Origin: Williamsia faeni
Lineage (GTDB): Bacteria > Actinomycetota > Actinomycetes > Mycobacteriales > Mycobacteriaceae
Direction of reading: 5' to 3'
NCBI GenBank assembly: GCA_003202005.1
Contig: QJJF01000011.1
Coordinates: forward strand, 62,001-126,000
Length of the DNA stretch: 64,000 bases
The translations under genes were made by a program, and so were the position numbers. Numbering within the stretch: position 1 is the stretch's first letter; each line of letters opens with the position of its first letter. Shown here piece by piece: positions 52,676-63,700 of this stretch. The notes beneath the pieces were generated by a model. The model saw nothing but the letters and a program-made list of their open reading frames with translations, did not search any database and was not told the DNA's origin.

Positions 52676-53773
52676 ATGAAAGTCGCCACACGCGCGCGGA
52701 TGACCAAGTTCGGAATGACCACAGCTGCCCTCATGGCAGCGGCCACCATCGGAATCTGCGGTGCCGGTACCGCGTCGGCGGCAAGCACCGAGGACCTTGC
52801 CGCGGTCATCGAGTCCGGTCTCAAACAACCGGCGAGCGATGTCATCCTCAACGGAAACAGCACGTGGACAGCACCTGTCGGCAATGGCCCGAGCAGCAGC
52901 TCATTCTTGCCTGCCTTCGCCTACGGACTGTTGAATCCTGACGTGGCACCGCCCGGTGCCAACGACTGGAGTTGCATCCCCAAGGAAGGCCAGGAGCCGG
53001 TTGTTCTCGTCCATGGCACGTGGGAAAACGCGTACAACAACTGGGCATTGATGTCACCGTCGCTGAAGGCTGCGGGACTCTGTGTGTACGCGTTGAACTA
53101 CGGAAAATTGCCGCTCCCGAACGGCGGTGGACTCGGGAACGTCATCCCCGGTGCCAACGGCACCGGCGACATCGGTCAGTCGGCAGGCCAACTCGCCTCA
53201 TTCGTCGATCGCGTTCTGGCGTCGACCGGTTCGGCAAAAGTCAACATCGTCGGTCATTCACAAGGCGGCCTGATGGCGCGGCAGTACCTCACGTTCAACG
53301 GCGGCGCCGACAAGGTCGACAATCTCGTCACACTCGGCGCCACCAACCACGGGACCAGCCTGCTGGGGATCGGCGCGCTGGGCCGGACCATCAACAACCT
53401 CGGGATCGACGTGCTCGGGCCGGTTGCGCTCGGGGTGGGGGTCTCCGGTATCCAGCAGGTCTACGACTCCGAGTTTCTGAAGACGCTCAATCGAGGCGGT
53501 GACACCGTCCCAGGCGTGAAATACACGGTGATCGGTACGCGATACGACGAGATCACCACCCCATATGCGTCGACCTTCCTCACGGCGGGACCGGGTGCGA
53601 CCGTCGACAACGTCACCGTTCAGGACGGCTGCGAAGCCGACACCTCTGATCACCTCGCGCTGAGCTATTCCCCACGGGCGGTGTCCATCACCGCGCGCGC
53701 TGTCGGCGCAGAGACCGCCGGTGGGGTTCCGGTGCCGGTCGTCTGCGAACCCAACGCCTGGCTCTTCGGCTGA
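52676..53773 (+). CDS. Secreted lipase (alpha/beta hydrolase, lipase class 2-like)
   Basis: A 365-residue exported lipase. The signal is MKVATRARMTKFGMTTAALM, with an AGTASAA cleavage region near 36. The enzyme has VVLVHGTWENAYNNW, the NIVGHSQGG elbow with nucleophile Ser, LVTLGATNHGTS and a late SDHLALSY His segment. GGAAGGA precedes the ATG by 6 bases. It is released or held at the cell wall and splits triglyceride-type esters. Confidence 0.9.
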   Translation: MKVATRARMTKFGMTTAALMAAATIGICGAGTASAASTEDLAAVIESGLKQPASDVILNGNSTWTAPVGNGPSSSSFLPAFAYGLLNPDVAPPGANDWSCIPKEGQEPVVLVHGTWENAYNNWALMSPSLKAAGLCVYALNYGKLPLPNGGGLGNVIPGANGTGDIGQSAGQLASFVDRVLASTGSAKVNIVGHSQGGLMARQYLTFNGGADKVDNLVTLGATNHGTSLLGIGALGRTINNLGIDVLGPVALGVGVSGIQQVYDSEFLKTLNRGGDTVPGVKYTVIGTRYDEITTPYASTFLTAGPGATVDNVTVQDGCEADTSDHLALSYSPRAVSITARAVGAETAGGVPVPVVCEPNAWLFG

Positions 53774-54087
53774 GATTCGCGGAATCGGAGCAGATCAGGC
53801 GTAAGTCAGTACCTCTTGTACCCACGAGAGGTCGACCCGGTCTGGCGCCGTCACCCTCGCGATGTCCCGGCGCATCCTCAGGCATCGGAGATGGCCGCAC
53901 TCGCGGCCGTGCCGAGCGACTGCGTTGAGCGTTTCGGCCGGGAACCCGGGCCCACCGACCCGCTGCTGGCCGACCTTGATGCCGCCGTGTGTTATCCGGG
54001 GGGCGTGAACCAACGGAGTCAATTGCTCGGCGCCAGAAGAATAGTGCTGTCTCTACACGCACACCACGCAATAGGACTCACCGGCGT
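53774..54087. other. Gap without a supported gene
   Basis: No frame here looks like a family I know. It separates the lipase from the convergent desaturase gene. Confidence 0.4.
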
Positions 54088-55521
54088 TCAGTCCCGAGGC
54101 GGCGGTTCCACATCGACCCCACCGGCCTCGTGTTCAGGTCCGGCGTCGGGGTGGCCGGCCGGGACTCGCTGCCGAAATCGCGCGGCCTCGCTGGGTCGTT
54201 CGGGACCCGCCGCGCTGTGCGGGGCCCGGTGATAGGGATCTGGCTTGGGTCGCGGACGTCCACCCGGCAACGCCAGCCGGAAGATCGTGCGGTGCACTTG
54301 TCCCCACTGCTGACCGAAAGGCCCTGAGTTGTACGGTAATTCGTACCGCTCGCAAATGTCCTTCACCTTGGGCGCGACCTGCGAGTACCGGGTACTGGGC
54401 ATATCCGGGTACAGGTGGTGCTCGACCTGGTAGCCGAGGTTGCCGGAGATCACGTGGAACAGCGGACTGCCCTCGATGTTGGCCGAACCCAACAACTGCC
54501 GGACATACCAGCCGCCGCGGGTCTCGTTCTCGGTTTCGGCCTTGCTGAACGTGTAGGTCTGGTCTGGGAAGTGGCCGCAGAAGATGATCGCGTGGGCCCA
54601 CACGTTCCGGATGATGTTGGCGGTGAAGTTCGCCGCGAATGTGGCCAGGAATGTTTGCTCCACCCCCGGCAGGACTCGATCCATAAGACCGGCTGCGGTA
54701 TTCGCACGTGTGCCCGCACCAGGCGCACGTCGCAACCGGCGCGCCAGACGCGAGCTCTTGGGCTGTTTGATGTTGCCCCCGGACGCGAGCTGCGTCAGCG
54801 CGAAGGCACCGGCGCTGATCACCGGCCAGCCGATATAGTCCTTGATCACCTGCCGCCGCATCTTGACACCGATCCCCTTGAGGTCGTGCCAGAGGTCCGC
54901 CGCCGATTTCTCTCCTTTGCGAAGGGCATCGAGGTCGAGATCATGCAGCGCAACCCCCCATTCGAAGAAGGCGGTGAGCAGGACGTTGTAGAACGGTTGC
55001 GCCAGGTAGACAGGGTTCCACGGCTGATGCGGATCGATCCGCATGATCTCGTAGCCGAGGTCCTTGTCCTTGCCCCGGATGTTCGTGAACGTGTGGTGAA
55101 TGTAGTTGTGTGAGTGCTTCCACGCCTCCGCGGTGGAGGCGGTATCCCAGTCCCACACCGAGGAGTGGATGTCAGGATCGTTCATCCAATCCCACTGCCC
55201 GTGCATGACGTTGTGGCCGATCTCCATGTTCTCGAGAATCTTCGCCATACCCAGGCACGCGGTACCCGCAACCCAGGACACCTTCGACCTCGACCCCAAC
55301 AGCAATACCCGGCCCGCCACGGCGAGATTGCGCTGAGTGGCGATCACTGACTTGATGTACCGGCGGTCGGCGTCGCCGAGATCGCCGTACACCTCATCGT
55401 GGATGGCATCGAACTCTTTGCCGAGCTGATCGATTGTCTTGTCGGAAAGATGCGCGAGCGGGCTTTCCACGTCGTTGTGCCTGTTCTGACGAGTCTTGCC
55501 TTCGGCTTCGTCGATCGTCAT
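54088..55521 (-). CDS. Membrane fatty acid desaturase (DesA3/stearoyl-CoA type)
   Basis: A 477-residue desaturase. Three His boxes hold the di-iron centre: HNVMH (His103-His107), HNYIHH (near 138-143) and VEHHLYP near 390. It puts a double bond, likely delta-9, into acyl-CoA, with the reductase next door as electron source (the Rv3229c/Rv3230c pair of M. tuberculosis is similar). The last 60 residues are Pro/Arg-rich and not conserved. The gap to the reductase gene is 14 bases, so they form one operon. Confidence 0.93.
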   Translation of the reverse strand: MTIDEAEGKTRQNRHNDVESPLAHLSDKTIDQLGKEFDAIHDEVYGDLGDADRRYIKSVIATQRNLAVAGRVLLLGSRSKVSWVAGTACLGMAKILENMEIGHNVMHGQWDWMNDPDIHSSVWDWDTASTAEAWKHSHNYIHHTFTNIRGKDKDLGYEIMRIDPHQPWNPVYLAQPFYNVLLTAFFEWGVALHDLDLDALRKGEKSAADLWHDLKGIGVKMRRQVIKDYIGWPVISAGAFALTQLASGGNIKQPKSSRLARRLRRAPGAGTRANTAAGLMDRVLPGVEQTFLATFAANFTANIIRNVWAHAIIFCGHFPDQTYTFSKAETENETRGGWYVRQLLGSANIEGSPLFHVISGNLGYQVEHHLYPDMPSTRYSQVAPKVKDICERYELPYNSGPFGQQWGQVHRTIFRLALPGGRPRPKPDPYHRAPHSAAGPERPSEAARFRQRVPAGHPDAGPEHEAGGVDVEPPPRD

Positions 55522-55535
55522 GACTCTCCCTTCGT

Positions 55536-56633
55536 CTACAGATCTATTTCGATATCGCCTTCGGCACTGTTCACACAGATCCGCACCGAGGCTCCAGCCG
55601 GCTCGCTGACTTCACCGGTGCGTAGATCTCGCAATTGCCCCGACTTGAGGGTTCCGACACATGTATGGCAGATACCGATCCGGCACCCGTACTTGAGTTC
55701 GAGGCCGGCATCTTCTCCTGCAGCCAAAATGGTCTGTCCAGGTTCGCATTTGGTCGCTGTCTTGCTGCGAAGAAACTTCACCGCGCCGCCTTCCCCGTCG
55801 CCGGCGCCACCACCGATGATGGGCTGGAACCGTTCGAAGTGAATACGGTCCGAGACGTCATTGCTCTCCCAATGCTCAACGAGGGCATCGAGCAACTCCC
55901 CAGGGCCCGAACACAGGGCCTCTCGTTCGCGCCAATCCGGGCAGAGCTCGTCCAGATCTTCGGGCTTGATGCGCCCGTCGTCACCGGTCAGCCGAATGGT
56001 CAAGTGCAGGCCGTCCTGCCGCCGGTCCATCTCCTGCAGGTCCTGGTAGAACATCACCTGATCTTCGGTCCGCGCCGAGTGGATCACCACCACGTCGTCC
56101 ATGGCATTGTTGTGGTCGAGACTGCGGAGCATGCTCATAATCGGCGTGATGCCGCTCCCGGCGCTGATGAAAAGCAACTTGTCCGGACACGGGTCGGGCA
56201 GCGTGAAGACACCCTCGATCTCGCCGAGCCGGATGACCTCCCCCGGACGGATCTTCCGCACAAGATAGGGCGAGACCACCCCGTTCTCAACGAGCTTGGG
56301 AGTGACCGCGATCAGCCCGTCCCTCGGCTCAGGGTCGGACGTCAAAGAATATGCCCGCCAATGGAACACACCGTCGATGACCACTCCGAGCCGGACATAC
56401 TGTCCGGGCATGTGCCCCGGCCACTCGTACCCCGGCCGAATCCACACAGTGGCAGCGTCGGACCCTTCTGGACGGACCTCTTCGATGCGGCCGCGCAACT
56501 CGCGCGTGGTCCACAGTGGGTTGATCATCTCCAGATAATCATCCGGCTGCAGCGGGCTGAACAGGTGACTGATGGCGCGCAGCGCCCGGCGCCGCAACGT
56601 GGGCACGGCAGGCTTGGCTCCGCGCTCAGCCAC
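55536..56633 (-). CDS. Ferredoxin reductase-type electron donor for the desaturase
   Basis: A 365-residue three-part protein. The FAD-binding barrel has RAYSLTSDPEP, the NAD(P)H part SAGSGITPIMSML, and a C-terminal plant-type 2Fe-2S domain holds CRIGICHTC with a final Cys (RICVNSAEGD). It passes electrons from NADPH to the desaturase. The first 35 codons and the upstream region are the source of the 284-bp duplicate at 29929-30212. The family-typical PLQPDDYLEMINPLW shows that the N-terminus is native here. The start is GTG 56633 with no clear ribosome site. Confidence 0.92.
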   Translation of the reverse strand: MAERGAKPAVPTLRRRALRAISHLFSPLQPDDYLEMINPLWTTRELRGRIEEVRPEGSDAATVWIRPGYEWPGHMPGQYVRLGVVIDGVFHWRAYSLTSDPEPRDGLIAVTPKLVENGVVSPYLVRKIRPGEVIRLGEIEGVFTLPDPCPDKLLFISAGSGITPIMSMLRSLDHNNAMDDVVVIHSARTEDQVMFYQDLQEMDRRQDGLHLTIRLTGDDGRIKPEDLDELCPDWREREALCSGPGELLDALVEHWESNDVSDRIHFERFQPIIGGGAGDGEGGAVKFLRSKTATKCEPGQTILAAGEDAGLELKYGCRIGICHTCVGTLKSGQLRDLRTGEVSEPAGASVRICVNSAEGDIEIDL

Positions 56634-56809
56634 CGCGGCACCACACAGTACTGAACAAGGTCATACTCACTGGAACGCGCACGTGGACAATCCCCCGGGG
56701 CCGATCCGCGCATCCGTCGATACGCGGTATGTCGGACACCTGCACCGTGGCTTGACAGGTCTGGCTAGATCTCAGCACCCACTCCTCGCGGGCTAGGTGT
56801 GACCTTACG
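56526..56809 (-). repeat. 284-bp inverted duplicate (copy 2, source)
   Basis: It is the partner of 29929-30212 in opposite orientation. It carries the reductase promoter region (TTGTCCACGTGCGCG, GTTCAGTACTG) and the first codons. The homology ends near the ATG that corresponds to residue 36. Confidence 0.85.
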
Positions 56810-56967
56810 ACCCACTAACCGCCTCGGCAGTCAAATTGATGAATCAGCACTGAGACTTTGGCAAGCTGGTTGAGACCTGGGTTGCGCCTACGGGGTCGAC
56901 GGTTCGCCGGTCACGAGGAAGATCACCCGGCGTCCTACCACGACGGTGTGGGCGCACCGAGAACATG

Positions 56968-58323
56968 TCAGACGGGGATGATCGGCGGCGGTGCCCAAGC
57001 CGTGTTGGTCGGAATGTATTGCCGGAAGATGAGCTGGAAAGGCCCCGCCGGTGCCGGAATCCAGTTGGCAACGGGTCCGCGCGGACCCACTGAGATCGTG
57101 ACGTCGGCCGAGCCGTCCGGGTTCCGCACGAGCGGGCCATCGAGGTCGGTGCCCACGGAGTATTTGAATGCCGGGTTGACGATCGGGAACCCGTCCATGT
57201 CGTAGACAGTTACCGACCACCAGCCCGACTTCGACTTGTCCACCGGTACCGACGCCGGAACGTGGATCACGTAGGAACGGGCACCTGTCAGCGTCGCCCC
57301 CGCCGAATCCACCGTCGCACGGTAGTACCGGGACTCCGCGAGTTCGTTGATGCCGAGACCGACCTTGGTCAGAAATGCGCGCAACAAGTAGTCGGTGCCC
57401 CAGTGACCGGCCACGTCGGTCGTTCGCCACGGGCCTCTCGCGGGTAGCATGCCCTCCGAATTGTCCACAACGGCGTTCCCGTTGGCCACCCCGGCCGACA
57501 GTGCCGCCGCGTCCGGGCCGGCGCTCGGCGTGGCCCCCGGCCGGACACCGATCGACGACAGCGAGGCGACGATCGCCGCGTCCGCCGGCGGTGGCGGGTC
57601 GGCGGTGATGACGTCGGCAAGCTCATCGAAGAATCCGGCTTGCGCCGACACCAGGTTCTGCGGACTCGATACGGTACAGCCCTGCTGGCGCAGCGGCGGC
57701 GGGGTAGGTCCCACGTTCTCGTTGTCCACCGACATCCGGTAGCTGCTTTGCAGGGTCCGGGCGTCGGGAATTGTCGTGCCGGACACCAGGGTTCGGCCGA
57801 GCATCCACACATCCCAGGTACCGGACCGGATTTGCCGTTGCCCACGCACCGGCCCGTGGTATCCGGGCGGGACGATCGTCACGCTGTGCCCAGCCGGCCC
57901 GTCGACGCGGGTTCCGGCGTTGCCGATCACATTCGAGTACATGTCGAGGAACTGAAACACCATGTACCGGCCGCCGGTCGGCGGGTAGGACACCGTGACA
58001 GGACCCTTGCGTAGATCGAGAAAGGAATTCGTGTAGAGCGTCTCGGTGTTGGGCGCGACGACCGCCCGGAACAGCGGGTTCGCCGTCACCGGAAGGTTCA
58101 GCATGGTGTTGACCCCGGTTGCGCACAGTGTCAGCGCGCGGGTGCGGGCGAGCGCGACCGGGGCGTAGCCGTAGACGAAACCGTCCGTCGCGATCCGCAC
58201 CTTGTCGTCGTTCGGCGCTCCCACCGCCGGTGCTGGTGCGAGCAGCGATGTCACCGCCACCGCGACGGCCAACGCGCCCGTTATTGCACCCCGCGTGAAC
58301 CTGGGCATTTTTGCGTTCCTCAT
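56968..58323 (-). CDS. Secreted DUF1254/DUF1214 protein
   Basis: A 451-residue exported protein. The signal is FTRGAITGALAVAVAVTSLL, with an APAVGA cleavage region. The N-terminal DUF1254 domain has DGFVYGYAPVALAR, PNTETLYTNSFLDL and GRYMVFQFLDMYSNVIG. The C-terminal DUF1214 has WWSVTVYDMDGFPIVNP and ISVGPRGPVANWIPAP. Function unsettled; these are envelope proteins in many mycobacteria. About 160 bases before 56809 lack any gene. Confidence 0.87.
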   Translation of the reverse strand: MRNAKMPRFTRGAITGALAVAVAVTSLLAPAPAVGAPNDDKVRIATDGFVYGYAPVALARTRALTLCATGVNTMLNLPVTANPLFRAVVAPNTETLYTNSFLDLRKGPVTVSYPPTGGRYMVFQFLDMYSNVIGNAGTRVDGPAGHSVTIVPPGYHGPVRGQRQIRSGTWDVWMLGRTLVSGTTIPDARTLQSSYRMSVDNENVGPTPPPLRQQGCTVSSPQNLVSAQAGFFDELADVITADPPPPADAAIVASLSSIGVRPGATPSAGPDAAALSAGVANGNAVVDNSEGMLPARGPWRTTDVAGHWGTDYLLRAFLTKVGLGINELAESRYYRATVDSAGATLTGARSYVIHVPASVPVDKSKSGWWSVTVYDMDGFPIVNPAFKYSVGTDLDGPLVRNPDGSADVTISVGPRGPVANWIPAPAGPFQLIFRQYIPTNTAWAPPPIIPV

Positions 58324-58566
58324 CGGTCATCGGGCTGCGGCACCCGTCAGGTAACAATGTCGGTCACCCTACCCGGCCGTCCGCTGCGGGTCATGATGGT
58401 TTCGAATTCGATCCTGGTCAACCGCCCAGGGGCGATCTGGCGTCGACGGCGGTGGACTCCGATGGATCGGCCCGCCCAACGAACCCTCGTAACACCAGAA
58501 TCACTAAATAACACCAGCATCATCAAGTTCGTGCTAGGCCATTCCCGCAGCGGTTAGGATCCCGGA

Positions 58567-59637
58567 ATGGATGGACGCAACGCTCGGGCGAGCGACGGCT
58601 GTCAGCGAAACAGTCCGATGACGGCGCGCCGGCGGGGACTGCTGTGGATGGCCGTCTGCACGTGGACGGTGGTCTGCGCGTTGGCCGCGTCTTCCACGGT
58701 TGCATTCGCGGCCCCTAACCCCGGGGGACCTGCTGCTTCGGATGGATCCGCTGTGGTGTCCGTGGCGCCACTGGGTGGACGCCAGTTCGCCGTCACTGTT
58801 TATTCGGCGGCGATGAATCGGCGGATACCGCTGTGGGTGTCGCACCCGAACGCGTCTGCACCCGCGCTGTATCTTCTCAACGCCGTCGATGGCGGCGAGA
58901 GCGGGGGCGCGTGGACCGGGCGGACAGACGTGGCCTCGTTTTTCGCCGACAAGAACGTCAACGTGGTGATCCCGATGGCAGGCCGCGCCAGCTACTACAC
59001 CGATTGGGAACACGACGATCTGGTCTTGGGCTCCAACAAGTGGGCGACGTTCCTGACCCGCGAGCTGCCGCCATTGCTCAACGCCAGGTTCTCCATGACA
59101 GGTCTGAATGCGGTTGCCGGATTATCGATGTCGGCGACCTCGGCCTTGGACCTGGCGGGCCATGCCCGCGGCCTGTATCAGGCGGTCGGTTCCTACAGCG
59201 GCTGCACACGCATGAGCGACCCGCTGGTGCAGGGAACTGTGTATTCGGAGTTGGCGACCTTCGGCGCCAATGCAGCCAACATGTGGGGTCCACCAGGGGA
59301 TCCCGCGTGGGCCGACCACGATCCGACGCTGCACGCGGATCGACTGCGTGGCACCCACGTGTATGTTTCGGTCGGCACCGGCCTTCCCGGCCCGCACGAA
59401 ACCCTGAATGCGCCGGGAATCGGCGGCAATGTAGGCGCGCTGGTCGATCGAGGTGTTGTCGGCGGAACGTTGGAAGCGGTTGTCAATCAGTGCACGCGGC
59501 CATTGGTGGACCGCCTGCATGCCCTCGGCATTCCGGTGACTGTGAGCATGCCTGCGACCGGCACACACTCGTGGCCGTATTGGCAAGACGAGCTGCACAG
59601 ATCCTGGCCCACGCTGGCTGCCGCGATCGGCGCATGA
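58567..59637 (+). CDS. Mycolyltransferase/antigen 85-like esterase
   Basis: A 356-residue exported protein. The signal spans about 22-45 and ends ASSTVAFAAP. The fold is that of Ag85: ALYLLNAVDGGESGGAWTGRTD, GLSMSATSALDLA with nucleophile Ser, SVGTGLPG and a late THSWPYWQDELHRSWP His segment. Such enzymes move mycolates onto arabinogalactan or trehalose. AGGA is 7 bases before the ATG. It is a strong sign that the host makes mycolic acids. Confidence 0.9.
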   Translation: MDGRNARASDGCQRNSPMTARRRGLLWMAVCTWTVVCALAASSTVAFAAPNPGGPAASDGSAVVSVAPLGGRQFAVTVYSAAMNRRIPLWVSHPNASAPALYLLNAVDGGESGGAWTGRTDVASFFADKNVNVVIPMAGRASYYTDWEHDDLVLGSNKWATFLTRELPPLLNARFSMTGLNAVAGLSMSATSALDLAGHARGLYQAVGSYSGCTRMSDPLVQGTVYSELATFGANAANMWGPPGDPAWADHDPTLHADRLRGTHVYVSVGTGLPGPHETLNAPGIGGNVGALVDRGVVGGTLEAVVNQCTRPLVDRLHALGIPVTVSMPATGTHSWPYWQDELHRSWPTLAAAIGA

Positions 59638-59968
59638 GCTGCGACCACACAATGTGTCGGGAATGTAGGTCACTTCGACGTGTCCATTTCACACATTCCG
59701 GCCGGCATCGCTGGTTTAGCCGGACGACCCGCCGGGTATCGCTCGCTCGAGGGTGAGTTCGGGTGTGTTGCGAGTTGATCTGTTCGGATGGCGGGCGGCG
59801 GGGGTACCGTTGATTGTCGTCGATCGCGTGAAATGCAGTTGTACTGGTGGTTGCCTGGCCGAGGTTGGTCAGAAGACGGGGAAAGCCACCGCAGACACGG
59901 TTCGAGTGAAGTCTGACAGGGGGTAGCTGAGAACTGGCAGGGAATTCCAGCGACCAGAAAGACCGAAT
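59638..59968. other. Gap ahead of the hydroxylase-NRPS operon
   Basis: No gene is supported. This 331-base region should hold the promoter of the hydroxylase and NRPS genes. I see no clear regulator box. Confidence 0.4.
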
Positions 59969-60736
59969 GTGATGACAGTATGTCTCGATGTCCGGGCCGA
60001 GCGTGAGCGGGTTGCCCGCGCGTTCCGTCCGGGGCAACCGTTGCCCGATTTTGGCTACAGCAGCGAAGAGGACGCTTTGTGGTCGCGTGTGTTCGCGACG
60101 CTTCGCGGCATGCATGAGCACTTCAGTTGCGTGCGATATCAATTGGCCGCACAACGCGTGGAGCTGCCCACCGGCCGGGTCCCGCAACTGCGTGAGGTCT
60201 CGCGCACGCTTCGGTCCCTGACCGGCTTCGAGCTTGCACCGGCGATGGGAGCAGTACCAGGCCCGCTGTTCTACGCCCCACTTGCCGAGGGCATCCTCAC
60301 CTCAACCCCGGATCTGCGCCCGGTCACGGAGCAATTGTTTTCGCCGGACCCCGATGTCATTCATGAACTGGTCGGCCATGGGGTGATGCTTGCCGATCCG
60401 GAATTCGCGCAGTTGTATCGCTGGTTCGGACGAGCCGCCGTACATGCCGCCTCTGACGAGGTGCGGACAGCGATCTCACGGCTGTTCTGGTTCACCATGG
60501 AGGTCGGCCTGGTCATCGAGAGGGGTCACCCGCGAGCGTGTGGTGCCGCCATCTTGTCCTCGGTTGCGGAGATGGAATCGTTCGTGGACGCGGAGTTGAG
60601 AGACTTCCGGGTCGAGGATGTCATTGCCAGCGACATCGACGACAGTATTTGTCAGCCAGTGCTGTTTGTCGCCGATTCGGTCAGCCAGATGACGGATGAC
60701 GTAAAACGTTTCCTCGCGACAAGTGTCGACTGGTGA
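59969..60736 (+). CDS. Pterin-dependent aromatic amino acid hydroxylase homologue
   Basis: A 255-residue protein of the phenylalanine/tyrosine/tryptophan hydroxylase family. YSSEEDALWSRVF is the usual N-terminal catalytic-domain segment. SPDPDVIHELVGHGVML gives iron ligands His132 and His137, and WFTMEVGLVIE gives Glu178. It lacks a regulatory domain, as bacterial forms do. It adds a hydroxyl to Phe or another aromatic residue. It is 63 bases ahead of an NRPS on the same strand, so it probably makes or alters a building block (as PacX makes meta-tyrosine in pacidamycin synthesis). GTG 59969 or ATG 59972. Confidence 0.85.
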   Translation: MMTVCLDVRAERERVARAFRPGQPLPDFGYSSEEDALWSRVFATLRGMHEHFSCVRYQLAAQRVELPTGRVPQLREVSRTLRSLTGFELAPAMGAVPGPLFYAPLAEGILTSTPDLRPVTEQLFSPDPDVIHELVGHGVMLADPEFAQLYRWFGRAAVHAASDEVRTAISRLFWFTMEVGLVIERGHPRACGAAILSSVAEMESFVDAELRDFRVEDVIASDIDDSICQPVLFVADSVSQMTDDVKRFLATSVDW

Positions 60737-60799
60737 CAGGTCACTTCGGCATGGTTGCCGTCGCTGACACCCTCGCGGGCGAGCGTTAAGGATTTTGGG

Positions 60800-63700
60800 G
60801 TGCTGGATCTACCTGGCAATATGCGCCGAAATGGCAGCACAGTAGCGAGGGCGGGCACATTCGAATTGTCGGTCGCGCAGTCCGAACTGTGGATGGCGCA
60901 AGAACTTCACCCGAGCGTGCCGTTTTCCATTTCTCAGTATGCCGATCTGCACGGACCCGTCGATCTCGCACTGCTACAGGATTGCTGGCGACGGGCCGGT
61001 CACGAATTACAGTCGCCACACGTGCGATTTGCAGTGGTCGGCGGCCAGCCGTGCCAATACGTCGACGATGACCTGCCGACGGGGTTCGACTGCGTCGATG
61101 TGAGCGATCACCCCGATCCAGAGCACGCCGCTCGTGTGTGGATGAACCATGACCTTGAAGCCGCCATCGACTTATCGGGTCCCGATGTCACCAGGACGGT
61201 GATGTTCACCCTCGGTCCCGACCGATACCACTGGTACGCGCGCAGCCACCATATCGCGGTCGACGGCTTCGGCGCCGCGCAGCTATCGCAGCGAACGGCC
61301 GAATTGTATTCCGCCGCAAACGAAGGCAGGGCCGATCCATCGTGCCGGGCGATGCTCCTGACCGAGATTGTGGCGGCCGAGCAGCGGTATCGGTCCTCGC
61401 CGCGATTCGACGCCGACCGCGAGTACTGGGCTGAGCAACTCGTCGGCCTGAATCACATCACAAAGCTGACCGATCGGTACGCTGCACCGTCAGCGCGGCC
61501 GCACACCGCGCACGCAACGGTCGATGTAGCGGCAACGGCGCGGCTCGACGCCGTGGCCGGCCGCTACGGCACTGGCATTGCGGAGGTGTTGGTCGCGGCA
61601 GTGGCCGGATTCCTGGCGCACATGACCGGTGACCGCGATGTCACAGTGTCACTGCCGGTCGCGGCCCGCACCACCGGGGCATTGCGGCGATCGGCAGGAA
61701 TGGTCTCGAACGTGGTGCCGTTACGAGTGCGCGACGTAGCCGAGAGTACGGTCGCTGACCTGGTGCAACAGGTGCGCCTAAACATCATCGGGGCGTTGCG
61801 CCACCAACTGTATCGCCACGAAGACCTGCTCCGCGACCACGGTGTTGGTCTGGCCGGTCGCAGTGGCTACGGTCCGCTGATCAACGTCCTCACCCTTCCT
61901 GACAGCATCGGCTTCGGTGTCGCCCGCGGGCGGGCGCACCTGCTCTCGGCCGGGCCGGTGGAGGATATGTCGGTCAGCTGCTACCGAGTCGGTACCGGAC
62001 CCCTCAGCATCGATTTTCATGCGAACCCCGACCTGTACACCGCAGATGAGCTGGATCGGTATCGAAAGCAGTTCATGGACTGGTTGTCCCGATTCCTGCT
62101 GGCTTCGGCCGAGGAGAAGGTGTTCGCACTCATCGCCGGCACACAGAGCATCGCAGCCCCGCAGGCCCGGCGCCGGTCGCGGTTGCTGCCGGAGTTGCTG
62201 GCGGCCGGGATCGGTGCCGGTGAACGGATTGCGCTGAGCGGGCCGGACCGGGCGGTGTCGTATCGCGAACTCGACGAGGTGACCGCGCAGTGGGCACGTG
62301 AGCTGATCGCACGTGGGGCAGGGCCGGAAGTTGTTGTTGCGGTGGCGTTGTCCCGGTCGGTGGAATCGGTTATGGCGTTGTGGGCGGTGGCCCGGGCGGG
62401 CGCGGTGTTCTTCCCGGTGAATCCCACCGATCCGCCGGCGCGGGTGGCGAAGCTGATTGCAGATTCAGGGTCGATGCTGGGCATCACCCTCACCCGATGG
62501 TGCACGCTGCTGGACGCCACGGCGGTGAATTGGTTGCTGTGCGACAGCGACGAGTTCGCCTGCGCCGCCGCATCACACCCGTTCGCGGCGGTGACCGATG
62601 CAGAGCGGACACAGCCACTGCGTGCCGCTCACCCCGCTTATCTGATCTACACCTCCGGATCCACCGGGGAGCCGAAGGGTGTGCTCAGCACTCACGAGGG
62701 CCTGCCGGCACTGAGCGACGAACTGCTCGCCCGTGGTCAGATTTGCCCGGAATCGGTCGTGCTGCTGGCACATTCACCCTACTGTGACGCGTCGATGCTC
62801 GAATACCTCTCCGCATTCGCATCCGGCGCGAAGCTGGTCGTGTTGGCACCGGACATCGTGGCCGGCGAACAACTTTCCCAGGTGATCGAGCATGAAGCGA
62901 TCACCCATTTGAACGTCACGCCGACCATTTTGGCGACACTCGACCCGCATCGACTGACGTCGCTGCAGAGCGTCACCGTCGGCGGCGACAAATGCCCACC
63001 GGCCCTCGCCGGCCGGTGGGCCACCCGAGTGCCCATGTTCAACTCCTACGGCCCGACCGAAGCCACTGTGATCGTGACCCACAGCGGTGCGCTCGACCCC
63101 AACGCGGCCATGACGATCGGCGGGGCACTCCCCGGCGTGCAGATTCTCGTGCTGGATGCCAGGCTCGGCCTGGCACCACCCGGGGCCCGCGGCGAACTCT
63201 ATCTCGCCGGTGACGCGTTGGCGCGAGGGTATCTGGGACGGCCGGCGACCACGGCACATTGTTACGTGGCAAACCCGCACGGGCCCAAGGGAACCCGAAT
63301 GTATCGCACCGGTGATGTAGTACGCGAGCAGCCGGATGGCACGCTGGAGTACCTCGGACGAAGCGATGTCCAGATCTCGCTACGCGGGCAGCGCATCGAA
63401 CCGTCCGAAGTCGAGCGCGCTCTGACCGCGGACGCGGCAGTCGATCAGGCCGTGGTACGGATATGGACGTCCGAAGCACTCGGCGACAGATTGATCGGCT
63501 ATGTCGTCGCCGCAGATGGCGACGGCTTCGACCGCACCGCCGTATTGGCGCGGTTACGGACGGTGTTGCCGCCTGCCATGATTCCGGCAGCGTTGATTCC
63601 GCTGACCGCGATACCGATCAACCCCAGCAGCGGTAAGGCCGACCGATCCGCACTGCCCGATCCACAGGTGCTGGCCCGTCCCGCATTTCGCCCGCCGCAA

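Noticed and set aside
53795-54071. Minus-strand frames behind the desaturase gene
   Set aside because: They have Arg/Pro-rich composition, mutual overlap on both strands and no recognisable domain.
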